Source: Candidatus Kaiserbacteria bacterium | Lineage (GTDB): Bacteria > Patescibacteriota > Minisyncoccia > Phycocordibacterales > Phycocordibacteraceae | NCBI GenBank assembly: GCA_023267775.1 | Contig: JAHFMQ010000016.1 | Coordinates: 1 to 13,717, forward strand | Length of the DNA stretch: 13,717 bases | Direction of reading: 5' to 3' | Part shown: in pieces, positions 1-6,783 of the stretch | How the letters are laid out: the number at the start of each line of letters is the position of its first letter | How positions within the stretch are numbered: position 1 is the stretch's first letter | Position numbers and translations under genes: made by a program | The notes under the pieces: model-generated | Told to the model about the DNA's origin: nothing | The model's database searches: none | The model's input: only the letters and a program-made list of their open reading frames with translations

Positions 1-81
1 GGCTCAAGTATTCTTCAGGCCAAAAACCCGGCAGCAGCGTTCGCTACACTCGAGGCACTTGAAAGCCCTTTTGGCGTATAA
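1..81 (+). CDS. C-terminal end of an unidentified gene (partial)
   Basis: Reading frame 1 is open from the window edge and ends with TAA at 79-81. The last 26 residues include AKNPAAAFATLEAL and end in ESPFGV. The composition looks coding (alanine-rich, helical) and the stop falls directly before the first copy of the 204-bp repeat, whose left TTTTAC begins at 83. Too little remains to name a family. The repeat therefore inserted just outside this gene and not inside it. That the ORF is real is likely but not proven. Confidence 0.55.
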   Translation, partial: GSSILQAKNPAAAFATLEALESPFGV

Positions 82-82
82 G

Positions 83-292
83 TTTTACTAGCGGACGGCG
101 AGAATGCCCCGCCCCTTTGGAGCGGGGATGAATCGCCGCCCCGCAATTCCCGCGCCGCGGCTTTGTGCGGCATACGCGGGTTGCGGCCGTGCGCTCGGTG
201 GAGCGCACTTTGTCTAGCAAAACACCACGGTAGCCGCCTGCCCAATGCCCCGTCAGCTCTGCTGCGGGGATGGGACAGGCGGCTTGTTTTAC
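83..292 (+). mobile_element. 204-bp palindromic repeat element, copy 1 (intergenic)
   Basis: The copy runs from TTTTAC at 83-88 to TTTTAC at 287-292; the two hexamers start exactly 204 bp apart. The interior is much more GC-rich than the flanks and holds four hairpins in order: an interrupted hairpin at 91-144, a stem at 149-180, a perfect 8-bp stem with loop GGTG at 189-208, and a long stem at 233-283. It lies 1 nt after the stop codon of the upstream gene, and its right end is 24 nt before the transketolase -10 box. It differs from copy 2 at one base in the interior. It shows no terminal inverted repeats and no credible protein, although several frames are open because of the GC content. 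It fills most of the 247-base gap between 82 and 328. Confidence 0.9.
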
Positions 293-316
293 TTCAGCAT
301 ATGAACGCGAATCGGT

Positions 317-322
317 TATACT
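317..322 (+). promoter_or_regulatory. -10 box of the transketolase operon
   Basis: TATACT ends 6 nt before the ATG at 329. With standard -10 to +1 spacing, transcription would start at or next to the A of the start codon, giving a leaderless mRNA. No convincing -35 box and no Shine-Dalgarno are visible. Confidence 0.6.
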
Positions 323-328
323 AGAGTC

Positions 329-1186
329 ATGGCACTGACCGACACGGAGATCGCAAAACTTGAGAAGCATGCGGAGGGAATTCGCGAAACGATTATAGAG
401 ATGCTCGTCGAGGCTAAGAGTGGGCATACGGCCGGCCCGCTCGGCATGGCCGATATATGTACCGCATTTTATTTTCATATTCTCAACCATCATCCCGAGG
501 AACCGGATTGGGAAGACAGGGATCGTTTAATACTTTCTAACGGGCATATTTGTCCAGTGCGCTATGCCGCAATGGCGCATGCAGGGTATTTCCCAATAAA
601 GGAATGCCTTACGCTCCGTAAATTCGGTAGTCGGCTCCAAGGACATCCCGAACGACTTCGTTTGCCGGGACTTGAAACAACGTCAGGTCCGCTCGGTGAA
701 GGTCTCTCGCAAGCGGCCGGCATAGCATATGCACTACGCATGGATGGGAAGAAACAGCGTGTCTATTGTCTCGTGAGTGATGGGGAACAAGAAGAAGGAA
801 ATGTGTGGGAAGCAGCGATGTTTGCCGGAAAACACAAACTTCACAATCTGACGGTAGTTATGGATCGTAATAATATTCAGATCGATGGTATGACCGAAGA
901 CGTCATGCCTCTTGAGCCGATTGCGGACAAGTACCGGGCGTTTAATTGGCACGTCATTGAAGTGGACGGGCACGATATGAGCGCATTTATTGCTGCCGTT
1001 GATGAAGCGAAAGCTATATTCGAGAAACCAACCATCATCATCGCGCATACTATTCCTGGCAAAGGCGTGCCCGAAATAGAATTCGATTATCGCTGGCACG
1101 GTAAACCGCCTACCGCGGAGGAAGGGAAACGATTTCTCAAAGAAATCCGCACCATGAGCGGTAAAGTCCCGCACGAATATGCTTAA
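329..1186 (+). CDS. Transketolase, N-terminal (thiamine diphosphate-binding) subunit
   Basis: This 285-residue protein is the pyrophosphate-binding half of a transketolase whose two halves are separate genes; it should act as a complex with the product of 1179-2165. Transketolase moves two-carbon ketol units between sugar phosphates in the non-oxidative pentose phosphate pathway in the cytosol. Family landmarks are clear: SGHTAGPLGMADI at 31-43, DRDRLILSNGH at 63-73, GSRLQGHPE at 100-108, and a ThDP/metal motif from SDGE at 150-153 to NN at 181-182. The motif normally begins GDG; here its first glycine is serine, with the Asp-Gly kept. Length is normal for a split N subunit. The ATG at 329 is supported by the adjacent -10 box. 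The neighbouring aldolase and sugar kinase fit a sugar-phosphate role. Whether the enzyme is a true transketolase or a related ThDP enzyme cannot be fully settled by eye. Confidence 0.93.
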   Translation: MALTDTEIAKLEKHAEGIRETIIEMLVEAKSGHTAGPLGMADICTAFYFHILNHHPEEPDWEDRDRLILSNGHICPVRYAAMAHAGYFPIKECLTLRKFGSRLQGHPERLRLPGLETTSGPLGEGLSQAAGIAYALRMDGKKQRVYCLVSDGEQEEGNVWEAAMFAGKHKLHNLTVVMDRNNIQIDGMTEDVMPLEPIADKYRAFNWHVIEVDGHDMSAFIAAVDEAKAIFEKPTIIIAHTIPGKGVPEIEFDYRWHGKPPTAEEGKRFLKEIRTMSGKVPHEYA

Positions 1187-2165
1187 TACCGACGCAAAAC
1201 TCTCCTCACATATTTTTACGGACGCTATCGAGAAAGCGTCGACACGAGATGGTTTTGGCAAAGGGTCTGTTGAAATAGGCAAAAATGATCCGCGCGTCGT
1301 TGTCCTCTGCGCAGATCTTTCCGAAAGTACCCGCGCGGAATGGTTCCAAAAAGAATTTCCAGAGCGCTTTGTCGAAATGGGTGTCGCTGAACAGAATATG
1401 GCAACGGTTGCAAGCGGCATGGCCGCCGCCGGCAAGATTCCGTTTATCGCAAGTTACGCGGCATTTAGTCCGGGAAGAAATTATGAGCAAATTCGTACGA
1501 CCATCGCACTTAATCACGTACCAGTAAAGATCTGCGGCATGCATGCAGGTGTTTCGGTCGGCCCTGATGGGGCAACGCACCAAATGCTTGAAGATATTGG
1601 ACTTATGCGAATGCTTCCCGGCATGACGGTGATTGCTCCAGGGGACTCGGAAGAAGCTCGGAAGGTGGTTATAGCCGCGGCACAGACCGATGGACCAGTC
1701 TATATTCGTTTTAGCCGCGCAGTGACTCCAGTGTTTACTACGAGCGAAACGCCTTTCGAAATCGGGAAAGCACTTCAGCTGTGGAAATCAGATGACGCAA
1801 CGATAGCAATTCTTTCAACAGGTTCTTTGGGTTACACGGCGCTCGTCGCTGCGGAAGCACTTGAAAAAGAAGGGATTAGATCGACCGTTCTTCATGTACC
1901 GACCGTGAAGCCGCTCGACGAAGCGGCTGTGCTCGATGCGACGCGCCGTGTGAGAGGTGTCGTAACTCTTGAAGAACATCAGGCAGCTGGAGGTTTTGGA
2001 AGCGCCATTGCGGAATTTCTTTCGCAGCATCAACCGGTACCAATGCGATTACTTGGCATTAAAAATATGTTTGGGCAATCCGGTGACCCGGACCAACTAC
2101 TTGAACATTATGGACTTGACTCTCTTCACATTCAGGAGGCGGTACGAGACCTCATGGAAGGCTAG
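1179..2165 (+). CDS. Transketolase, C-terminal subunit
   Basis: This 328-residue protein is the pyrimidine-binding and C-terminal half of the split transketolase. The segment FVEMGVAEQNM at 64-74 holds the conserved glutamate (E71) that activates the cofactor by contacting the aminopyrimidine ring. The stretch HAGVSVGPDGATHQ at 122-135 is typical of the Pyr domain, and the C-terminal third fits the transketolase C domain (for example GVVTLEEHQAAGGFGSAI). Its ATG overlaps the end of the N-subunit gene by 8 nt (ATGCTTAA) with no Shine-Dalgarno, which points to coupled translation and equal amounts of the two halves. It shares the promoter before 329. The family resembles DXS-like C halves too, but the paired N half makes transketolase the best call. 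Confidence 0.93.
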   Translation: MLNTDAKLSSHIFTDAIEKASTRDGFGKGSVEIGKNDPRVVVLCADLSESTRAEWFQKEFPERFVEMGVAEQNMATVASGMAAAGKIPFIASYAAFSPGRNYEQIRTTIALNHVPVKICGMHAGVSVGPDGATHQMLEDIGLMRMLPGMTVIAPGDSEEARKVVIAAAQTDGPVYIRFSRAVTPVFTTSETPFEIGKALQLWKSDDATIAILSTGSLGYTALVAAEALEKEGIRSTVLHVPTVKPLDEAAVLDATRRVRGVVTLEEHQAAGGFGSAIAEFLSQHQPVPMRLLGIKNMFGQSGDPDQLLEHYGLDSLHIQEAVRDLMEG

Positions 2166-2170
2166 ATTAT

Positions 2171-2332
2171 ATGAAAAATATAAACTCCTATTTTGCTGTG
2201 CTTATTGTGACCGTTGCGGGAGCGGGTGCGGCTCTGCTCATCATTCACTTAGCGTATGCCAATACCTTCACTATTTTACGGGTAGGTAATCAAGGGGAGT
2301 ATTCGTCGCTGCAACAATCACTATTAAAATAA
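2171..2332 (+). CDS. Small single-span membrane peptide, hypothetical
   Basis: This is a 53-residue ORF starting 5 nt after the stop of the transketolase C subunit and ending 14 nt before the convergent sugar kinase gene. After a short polar start (MKNINSY), residues 8-30 form one strong hydrophobic segment rich in Ala, Gly, Val, Leu and Ile, followed by a polar tail ending QQSLLK. It could be an inner-membrane peptide or an exported one, since the hydrophobic segment ends in AYA and could be read as a signal peptide. No Shine-Dalgarno is visible, so it is probably expressed by coupling to the upstream operon. I do not recognise a family. The close spacing and the sharp polarity change argue that it is real. 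Confidence 0.55.
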   Translation: MKNINSYFAVLIVTVAGAGAALLIIHLAYANTFTILRVGNQGEYSSLQQSLLK

Positions 2333-2346
2333 TCGTTGTAAAAATT

Positions 2347-3330
2347 TTATACCGATTCGACGCGATAATCCGCAGGGGCATTCTTGAGGTACATTTCAAT
2401 CTGTTCACGGGTGAGCAAACCTTTTTGTGCGCCAACTTCCTGCACCACCGACATAGAATTTATCGGGCCCCACATAAGAGCCTCTCGTAGCGGTTTGCCA
2501 AGTGCTAATGCAACAACGAAAGTAGAGGTCATCGCATCGCCAGCCCCCGTGCGATCGATAGGCGGTTTTGGGTCCGGGTACATACCAATCTTGAGCATCT
2601 CGGTGCCATCAAAGACATAGGCGCCGTTCGGTCCATCGGTGATGAGGACGGTTTTCGGACCGAGCTCACGCATTGTTGTGAGAAGTTCTTTTACATCAGT
2701 TTCTCCTACTTCTAAAATACGTTCAGCCTCTTCTTTATTGCAGGCAATCAACTCTGTTGCGGCATACAGAGAAGCGAGTTTCTTTTTGCCCATCGATATT
2801 TGAAATGTACCCGGCTGAAACGCAAGTTTTGTTTCTGGGTGATTGGCAAGCCATGTTGCAAGTTCTTCATGAAAAGATTCTGACTGTTCGCCAGCGGAAG
2901 AAAGATAGATCCATTTTGGCGCTACGAAATCCTTCGGTATCACATACGGGTATGCTTCGTGGTGAATAAGAATGGTGCGCTCAGCTTCATACCAGAGTAC
3001 GTAATGGTGATTAGTCGGTAGGCTATCATTTACGGCTACGTACTTTGTATCGACTCCTTCGCGTTTGAATGATGCAAGCGTTTCTTCACCATAACGGTCT
3101 TTCCCCACGTTTGAAACAAACGCCGAGGAAAGTCCCAACCGTGCCGCTGCGACAGCCGCATTAGCCGCATTTCCTACCCCGGGCACGAGAACGGCAAATT
3201 CAAAAGGAATTTTATCGCCCCATTTCATCGAAATAGTGCAATTTTCATTATTGACATCACAATTAACCCGAGCTTCTTTAAGTTTGATAAATTCGTCCAC
3301 CGCGGTATCACCAATAGCGACAAAATTCAT
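2347..3330 (-). CDS. PfkB-family carbohydrate kinase
   Basis: This 327-residue kinase belongs to the ribokinase/PfkB fold, whose members phosphorylate sugars, sugar phosphates or nucleosides with ATP. Visible landmarks are the substrate-side glycine motif GVGNAANAAVAAARLG at 51-66, NKEEAERIL at 198-206, TDGPNGAYVFDG at 231-242, and the anion-hole/catalytic motif DRTGAGD at 259-265 with D265 as the expected base. Length is normal. The start is placed at 3330, not at the upstream ATG at 3348, because an extended -10 (TG 3347-3346, TACACT 3344-3339) lies 8 nt before it and contains the upstream ATG's own bases. It is divergent from the aldolase and convergent with the transketolase operon, which suggests a sugar-phosphate substrate; the exact substrate (fructose 6-phosphate, ribose, adenosine or other) cannot be read from the sequence. 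Confidence 0.9.
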   Translation of the reverse strand: MNFVAIGDTAVDEFIKLKEARVNCDVNNENCTISMKWGDKIPFEFAVLVPGVGNAANAAVAAARLGLSSAFVSNVGKDRYGEETLASFKREGVDTKYVAVNDSLPTNHHYVLWYEAERTILIHHEAYPYVIPKDFVAPKWIYLSSAGEQSESFHEELATWLANHPETKLAFQPGTFQISMGKKKLASLYAATELIACNKEEAERILEVGETDVKELLTTMRELGPKTVLITDGPNGAYVFDGTEMLKIGMYPDPKPPIDRTGAGDAMTSTFVVALALGKPLREALMWGPINSMSVVQEVGAQKGLLTREQIEMYLKNAPADYRVESV

Positions 3331-3338
3331 ATAGCAAC

Positions 3339-3347
3339 AGTGTAACA
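3339..3347 (-). promoter_or_regulatory. Extended -10 promoter of the PfkB kinase gene
   Basis: On the minus strand the sequence reads TGTTACACT, an extended -10, ending 8 nt before the ATG at 3330. There is no good -35 box. It sits back to back with the aldolase promoter within a 46-bp divergent region, so the two polymerase footprints must overlap. Confidence 0.6.
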
Positions 3348-3360
3348 TGCCGAATACGTG

Positions 3361-3369
3361 TGGTACGAT
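3361..3369 (+). promoter_or_regulatory. Extended -10 promoter of the aldolase gene
   Basis: TGGTACGAT is an extended -10 whose last base is 7 nt before the ATG at 3377. This places transcription start at about the start codon and argues against the longer reading frame that would begin at 3347, upstream of the promoter. Confidence 0.65.
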
Positions 3370-3376
3370 ATGCGTG

Positions 3377-4369
3377 ATGGCTGATCTTATCCAGATTGCA
3401 CGTTCGCTGTTTGCTCCCGGGAAAGGGATTCTTGCTGCGGATGAAAGTGTTCACAGTGCGACAGCACGCCTCGCGTCCCACGGTATTCCTACCAGTGAGG
3501 AAATGCGCCGACAGTACCGAGATCTATTCTTGGGCGCCCCTGGCATTGAGCAGTATCTATCAGGCGTAATTCTTTTTTCAGAAACACTGCTTGAAAAAGG
3601 GAACGATCATAAATTATTTCCGACGTCACTTAGTGCGCGAGGCATTCTTCCGGGCATCAAAGTCGATCTTGGCACCGAACCCATGAGCGCGAGCCTGGAA
3701 GAGCTTATTACGCAAGGTCTCATTGATCTTCCTGAACGGCTTGTAAAATATAAAAAACAAGGAGCAGCTTTTACTAAGTGGCGTGCAGTCGTTCGCATTG
3801 ATGGAGATCATTTACCAACCGCAACTGCCGTCCATGAGAATGCAAAACGTCTCGCAAGTTATGTGAAGGAAGTTCAAATGGCAGGTCTCGTGCCGATCGT
3901 AGAGCCAGAAGTACTCCTGGAAGGCAAGCATAGTCGCTCGCGTTCGCGTGCGGTCATCGAGACAACCCTCGGTACCGTTTTCTCAGTGCTCGAAGAACAT
4001 GCTGTTGACCGCGCGAGCGTGATTCTGAAGACATCCATGGCCCTTTCCGGAAGCGAAAGTGGGAAAAAAGATACACCCGCAGAAGTTGCCGAAGATACTA
4101 TTGCTGCACTTATGCAGAGTGTCCCGCGACAAGTAGCCGGAATAGTATTTCTCTCTGGCGGGCAAACCACTGAGCAGGCAACTGATAATCTCGCTGCAAT
4201 AAGTCAGAAGGCAAAAGAAGTTCACGCACCTTGGCCGCTCACCTTTTCTTATGCGCGTGCTCTTCAAGAAGAAGCATTAACGCTTTGGAAGGGTAAAGAG
4301 GAAAATGTCCCTGCGGCGCGTGCGGTTTACCTTGCTCGTCTCGCGAAAGTATCAGCAGCGCTCGGGTAA
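3377..4369 (+). CDS. Fructose-bisphosphate aldolase, class I (eukaryote-like)
   Basis: This 330-residue enzyme cleaves fructose 1,6-bisphosphate to dihydroxyacetone phosphate and glyceraldehyde 3-phosphate, or does the reverse, through a Schiff base and without metal. Family motifs run in order: GKGILAADES at 15-24, GIKVD at 93-97, FTKWR at 132-136, VPIVEPEVL at 172-180, ILKTSM at 216-221 with K218 as the expected Schiff-base lysine, FLSGGQTTEQAT at 258-269, and LTFSYARALQ at 288-297. The length is slightly below the animal enzyme (about 360) and the usual C-terminal tail is missing. The start at 3377 gives MADLIQIARSL and is fixed by the promoter. It probably works with the divergent PfkB kinase and the transketolase in sugar-phosphate metabolism; that link is inferred from location. 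Confidence 0.95.
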   Translation: MADLIQIARSLFAPGKGILAADESVHSATARLASHGIPTSEEMRRQYRDLFLGAPGIEQYLSGVILFSETLLEKGNDHKLFPTSLSARGILPGIKVDLGTEPMSASLEELITQGLIDLPERLVKYKKQGAAFTKWRAVVRIDGDHLPTATAVHENAKRLASYVKEVQMAGLVPIVEPEVLLEGKHSRSRSRAVIETTLGTVFSVLEEHAVDRASVILKTSMALSGSESGKKDTPAEVAEDTIAALMQSVPRQVAGIVFLSGGQTTEQATDNLAAISQKAKEVHAPWPLTFSYARALQEEALTLWKGKEENVPAARAVYLARLAKVSAALG

Positions 4370-4398
4370 TTGCAATTCTTCAGGTTTTCCCGTATATT
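4370..4398 (+). promoter_or_regulatory. Sigma70-like promoter of the L25 gene
   Basis: TTGCAA at 4370-4375 and TATATT at 4393-4398 are separated by 17 bp, the ideal spacing. The -10 ends 9 nt before the ATG at 4408, so the leader would be only about 3 nt. The -35 box begins on the first base after the aldolase stop codon. Confidence 0.75.
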
Positions 4399-4407
4399 CA
4401 AGCGACT

Positions 4408-5082
4408 ATGCTTACGCTTTCAGTAGAAAAACGTGAGAAATCAAGCGCTTCCGCGCCGGCCCTCCTTCGTAAGGGTCTTGTTCCTGCGGTCGTCTATGGA
4501 GCACATCAAGCCTCAACTCCTATCATGGTGTCGATGGGTGCTTTCCAGAAAGTCTTGCGCGAGGCAGGTGAAGCAACTATTGTTTCTCTCGATGGTCTTG
4601 GCGCGCCACTGCCAACCCTTATTCATGAAGTGGATCTTGATCCTCTCACGAACCAGCCACGCCACGTAGATTTCTATGCCGTCACGAAAGGCAAGAAAGT
4701 GGAGATTGCAATTCCGCTCATGTTTGTTGGGGAATCGCCGGCCGTAAAAGCTGGTGCAAATCTTTTGAAGGTGCTCCACGAGCTTGAGGTGAAGGCTGAT
4801 CCTATGAGTTTACCTCACGATTTTAAGGTCGATCTCTCAGCACTCGTTGCGATTAATGATCGAATCCATGCAAAGGACATAGTCCTTCCTTCGGGCGTCG
4901 AACTCGCCGTTGATCCTGAGGAAGTTATTGCACTCGCGCAGGAAGTTGTTGAAGAAAAAGAGGAAGTTGTCGCTCCAGCAGATATCTCATCTATTGAAGT
5001 CGAGAAGAAGGGCAAGGAGGAGATCGAAGTTGACGGAGCAGCCTCTGCCGCTGCTCCTACCAAAGAAGCTAAGAAGGCTTAG
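4408..5082 (+). CDS. rplY: Large-subunit ribosomal protein bL25, long Ctc/TL5 type
   Basis: This 224-residue protein matches the long form of L25 (general stress protein Ctc, Thermus TL5), which binds 5S rRNA in the central protuberance of the 50S subunit. The N-terminal L25 domain shows RKGLVPAVVYG at 21-31 and the motif RHVDFYAV near 85-92. The following beta-rich Ctc domain shows IAIPLMFVGESPAVK and the acidic DPEEVIALAQ segment. The last 45 or so residues are low-complexity, with Glu, Lys and Ala runs, as in many long Ctc proteins. It is a single-gene unit with its own promoter. Nothing looks truncated. Confidence 0.93.
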   Translation: MLTLSVEKREKSSASAPALLRKGLVPAVVYGAHQASTPIMVSMGAFQKVLREAGEATIVSLDGLGAPLPTLIHEVDLDPLTNQPRHVDFYAVTKGKKVEIAIPLMFVGESPAVKAGANLLKVLHELEVKADPMSLPHDFKVDLSALVAINDRIHAKDIVLPSGVELAVDPEEVIALAQEVVEEKEEVVAPADISSIEVEKKGKEEIEVDGAASAAAPTKEAKKA

Positions 5083-5096
5083 TCTCATAGCCGACG

Positions 5097-5105
5097 TGGT
5101 AAAAT
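5097..5105 (+). promoter_or_regulatory. Extended -10 promoter of the transglycosylase-like gene
   Basis: TGGTAAAAT is an extended -10 ending 9 nt before the ATG at 5115. It lies just after the L25 stop. It matters because it fixes the original start codon upstream of the repeat element inserted at 5125-5334. Confidence 0.65.
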
Positions 5106-5114
5106 AGCCGGACG

Positions 5115-6707
5115 ATGAGCCGGTTTTTACTAGCGGACGGCGAGAATGCCCCGCCCCTTTGGAGCGGGGATGAATCGCCGCCCCGCAATTCCCGCGCCGC
5201 GGCTTTGTGCGGCATACGCGGGTTGCGGCCGTGCGCTCGGTGGAGCGCACTTTGTCTAGCAAGACACCACGGTAGCCGCCTGCCCAATGCCCCGTCAGCT
5301 CTGCTGCGGGGATGGGACAGGCGGCTTGTTTTACTTTGTATGCTCGGGATTGTGTTCGTAGCTGTACCTCCCTTAGCGCACGCTCAAAATGCCTCTTCGG
5401 CGGTCGTAAATCGCCAACAGGAACTGCAGACACAACTCGACGCTCTTGAGAGCCAGATTGCGAGGCAACAAGAATTACTCGACGTTGCACAGAGTCAGCA
5501 CCAAACTCTCCAAACTCAAATTGACGCATTAAATGCGGAAATTAAGAAAACACAACTTCAGATTCAAGCAATTAATCTCACGATTACGCAGTTGAATGGC
5601 AACATCGGGCAGCATAATGAAACACTGTCACAGCTCTCGGCTCAACTTACAGCGGAAAAAGAATCACTGGCGCAAATTTTACGACAAACACAGATGCTTG
5701 ACGGGTATTCAGTAGTCAGCGTAGCACTTGGTTCAAAAGGAGTCTCTGAATTTTTTAGTGATTTGGATGCATTTACGTCCATAAAGAGCGCCCTTGCCGA
5801 TTCATTTAATCACATTCAGCAGACAAGCGCTTCAACCGAAGCTGAAAAGGAAGAGCTTCAGACTCGACTCGCCGAACAAGAGCAGTTACGCACTGTGGCG
5901 CAACTCGCGAAACAAGCGGTGCAAGCGCAAGAGAAAGAAAAACAGCAGCTGCTCGCGCAAACGAAAGGCATCGAAGCGAACTGGCAGAAACTCATAAGTT
6001 CAAATCAAAAAAATGCAGCGCAAATCCGTTCAGAACTTTTTACCCTTCGAGACAGCGCCGCCATTCCGTTTGGCACCGCGCTCGCATACGCTCAAGCGGC
6101 TGAGAAAGCCACAGGTACCAGAGCCGCTGTCACCCTTGCGGTCTTGAAGCAAGAAACTAACCTCGGTCAAAACCTCGGCACTGGATCGTGGCGAGTTGAT
6201 ATGGCACCATCGCGCGATCAACCAGTTTTTGTCTATATCACGCAGGTCCTTGGTCTTGATCCTGACAAGATGCCAGTGTCGAAAAAGCCATGGTATGGAT
6301 GGGGAGGAGCCATGGGACCGGGCCAGTTCATTCCCTCGACCTGGGTCTGTTATGGAGGGTTTGTGAACATAAACTCAAATAGCTGTACACCATCATCTGG
6401 CGCAGGGAATTCCTTCTGGAAAGGTCCTTGGCGGTATGATGCGAGCAAAGACCGTGTGCGCAAATTACTCGCAAGTTCACAACCATCGAACCCGTGGAAC
6501 GCGCAAGTCGCCATTATGGCCACTGCGATGCTTATGGCAGATAACGGTGCTTCAGTACGGACGCCGGCCGCTGAGCGGCTTGCGGCGCTACGTTACTTTG
6601 CCGGCTGGACACATGCGTACAATCGTGCCTATGCGTTTTATGGTGACGGCGTCATGGGATTCGCTGCCACCTTCCAACAAACAATCAACCAACTTGGTGG
6701 GGCATAG
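5115..6707 (+). CDS. Secreted coiled-coil protein with lytic-transglycosylase-like domain, carrying an in-frame repeat insertion
   Basis: The 530-residue ORF has three parts. Residues 7-74 are encoded by the 204-bp repeat and are Arg/Pro/Ala-rich with no protein-like character. Deleting exactly those 68 codons joins MSRFLL to CMLGIVFVAVPPLAHA, a textbook signal peptide with cleavage after AHA (A90 in the present numbering). Residues about 91-300 form a long Gln/Glu/Leu coiled coil like the N-terminal region of PcsB/EnvC-type peptidoglycan hydrolases. The C-terminal region has SLT/MltB-like motifs: LKQETNLG with E347 as likely catalytic acid, and GAMGPGQFIPSTW at 398-410. The protein probably cleaves or remodels peptidoglycan outside the membrane. 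The insertion keeps the frame and the hydrophobic core, now preceded by WDRR, so export may still work; an in-frame ATG at 5340 gives only a very short n-region. Whether the gene is still functional is open. Confidence 0.85.
   Translation: MSRFLLADGENAPPLWSGDESPPRNSRAAALCGIRGLRPCARWSALCLARHHGSRLPNAPSALLRGWDRRLVLLCMLGIVFVAVPPLAHAQNASSAVVNRQQELQTQLDALESQIARQQELLDVAQSQHQTLQTQIDALNAEIKKTQLQIQAINLTITQLNGNIGQHNETLSQLSAQLTAEKESLAQILRQTQMLDGYSVVSVALGSKGVSEFFSDLDAFTSIKSALADSFNHIQQTSASTEAEKEELQTRLAEQEQLRTVAQLAKQAVQAQEKEKQQLLAQTKGIEANWQKLISSNQKNAAQIRSELFTLRDSAAIPFGTALAYAQAAEKATGTRAAVTLAVLKQETNLGQNLGTGSWRVDMAPSRDQPVFVYITQVLGLDPDKMPVSKKPWYGWGGAMGPGQFIPSTWVCYGGFVNINSNSCTPSSGAGNSFWKGPWRYDASKDRVRKLLASSQPSNPWNAQVAIMATAMLMADNGASVRTPAAERLAALRYFAGWTHAYNRAYAFYGDGVMGFAATFQQTINQLGGA
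5125..5334 (+). mobile_element. 204-bp palindromic repeat element, copy 2 (inside a signal-peptide coding region)
   Basis: TTTTAC at 5125-5130 and TTTTAC at 5329-5334 start exactly 204 bp apart. Hairpins lie at 5133-5186 (interrupted, with inner stem CCCCGC/GCGGGG), 5191-5222 (outer CCCGCG/CGCGGG, inner CCGC/GCGG), 5231-5250 (perfect 8-bp stem) and 5275-5325 (GCCGCCTG/CAGGCGGC with further inner stems). The copy is in the same orientation as the other two and nearly identical to copy 1. It interrupts codons 5-6 of the host gene. Because 204 is divisible by three and this frame has no stop, the host ORF stays open. Confidence 0.93.
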
Positions 6708-6711
6708 ACTG

Positions 6712-6739
6712 TTGATAAAAGAATCAAATGTGGTATAAA
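6712..6739 (+). promoter_or_regulatory. Promoter before the 35-codon ORF
   Basis: TTGATA at 6712-6717 and TATAAA at 6734-6739 are 16 bp apart, and the -10 is extended by TGG at 6731-6733. Unlike the other promoters here it is followed by a leader of about 38 nt that carries a strong Shine-Dalgarno. Confidence 0.6.
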
Positions 6740-6769
6740 TAGCTGCAGAAGCCCTTTCAAATTTTTTCT

Positions 6770-6776
6770 AGGAGGT
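6770..6776 (+). promoter_or_regulatory. Strong Shine-Dalgarno AGGAGGT
   Basis: AGGAGGT lies 7 nt before the ATG at 6784. It is the only consensus ribosome binding site correctly placed before a start codon in this window, where the other genes lack one. A second purine-rich stretch, GAGAGGAGG at 6938-6946, has no start codon at useful distance. Confidence 0.6.
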
Positions 6777-6783
6777 CTACGCG

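Noticed and set aside
44..493. Minus-strand ORFs across each repeat copy (15-245, 44-493, 4987-5529, 6963-7256, 6995-7240) that look like shared Arg/Ala-rich proteins
   Set aside because: They are open because the repeat is GC-rich. Two different minus frames and a plus frame are open at once, they run into unrelated flanking sequence, and the stems explain the sequence better than any protein.
734..1435. A 233-codon minus-strand ORF opposite the transketolase genes
   Set aside because: It is antisense to two well-supported genes with clear motifs, spans their junction, and its translation shows no recognisable domain.
3347..3376. Upstream start for the aldolase (ten extra residues)
   Set aside because: The extension overlaps the extended -10 promoter and would require a transcript beginning further upstream, inside the divergent kinase promoter. 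The protein begins normally at 3377.
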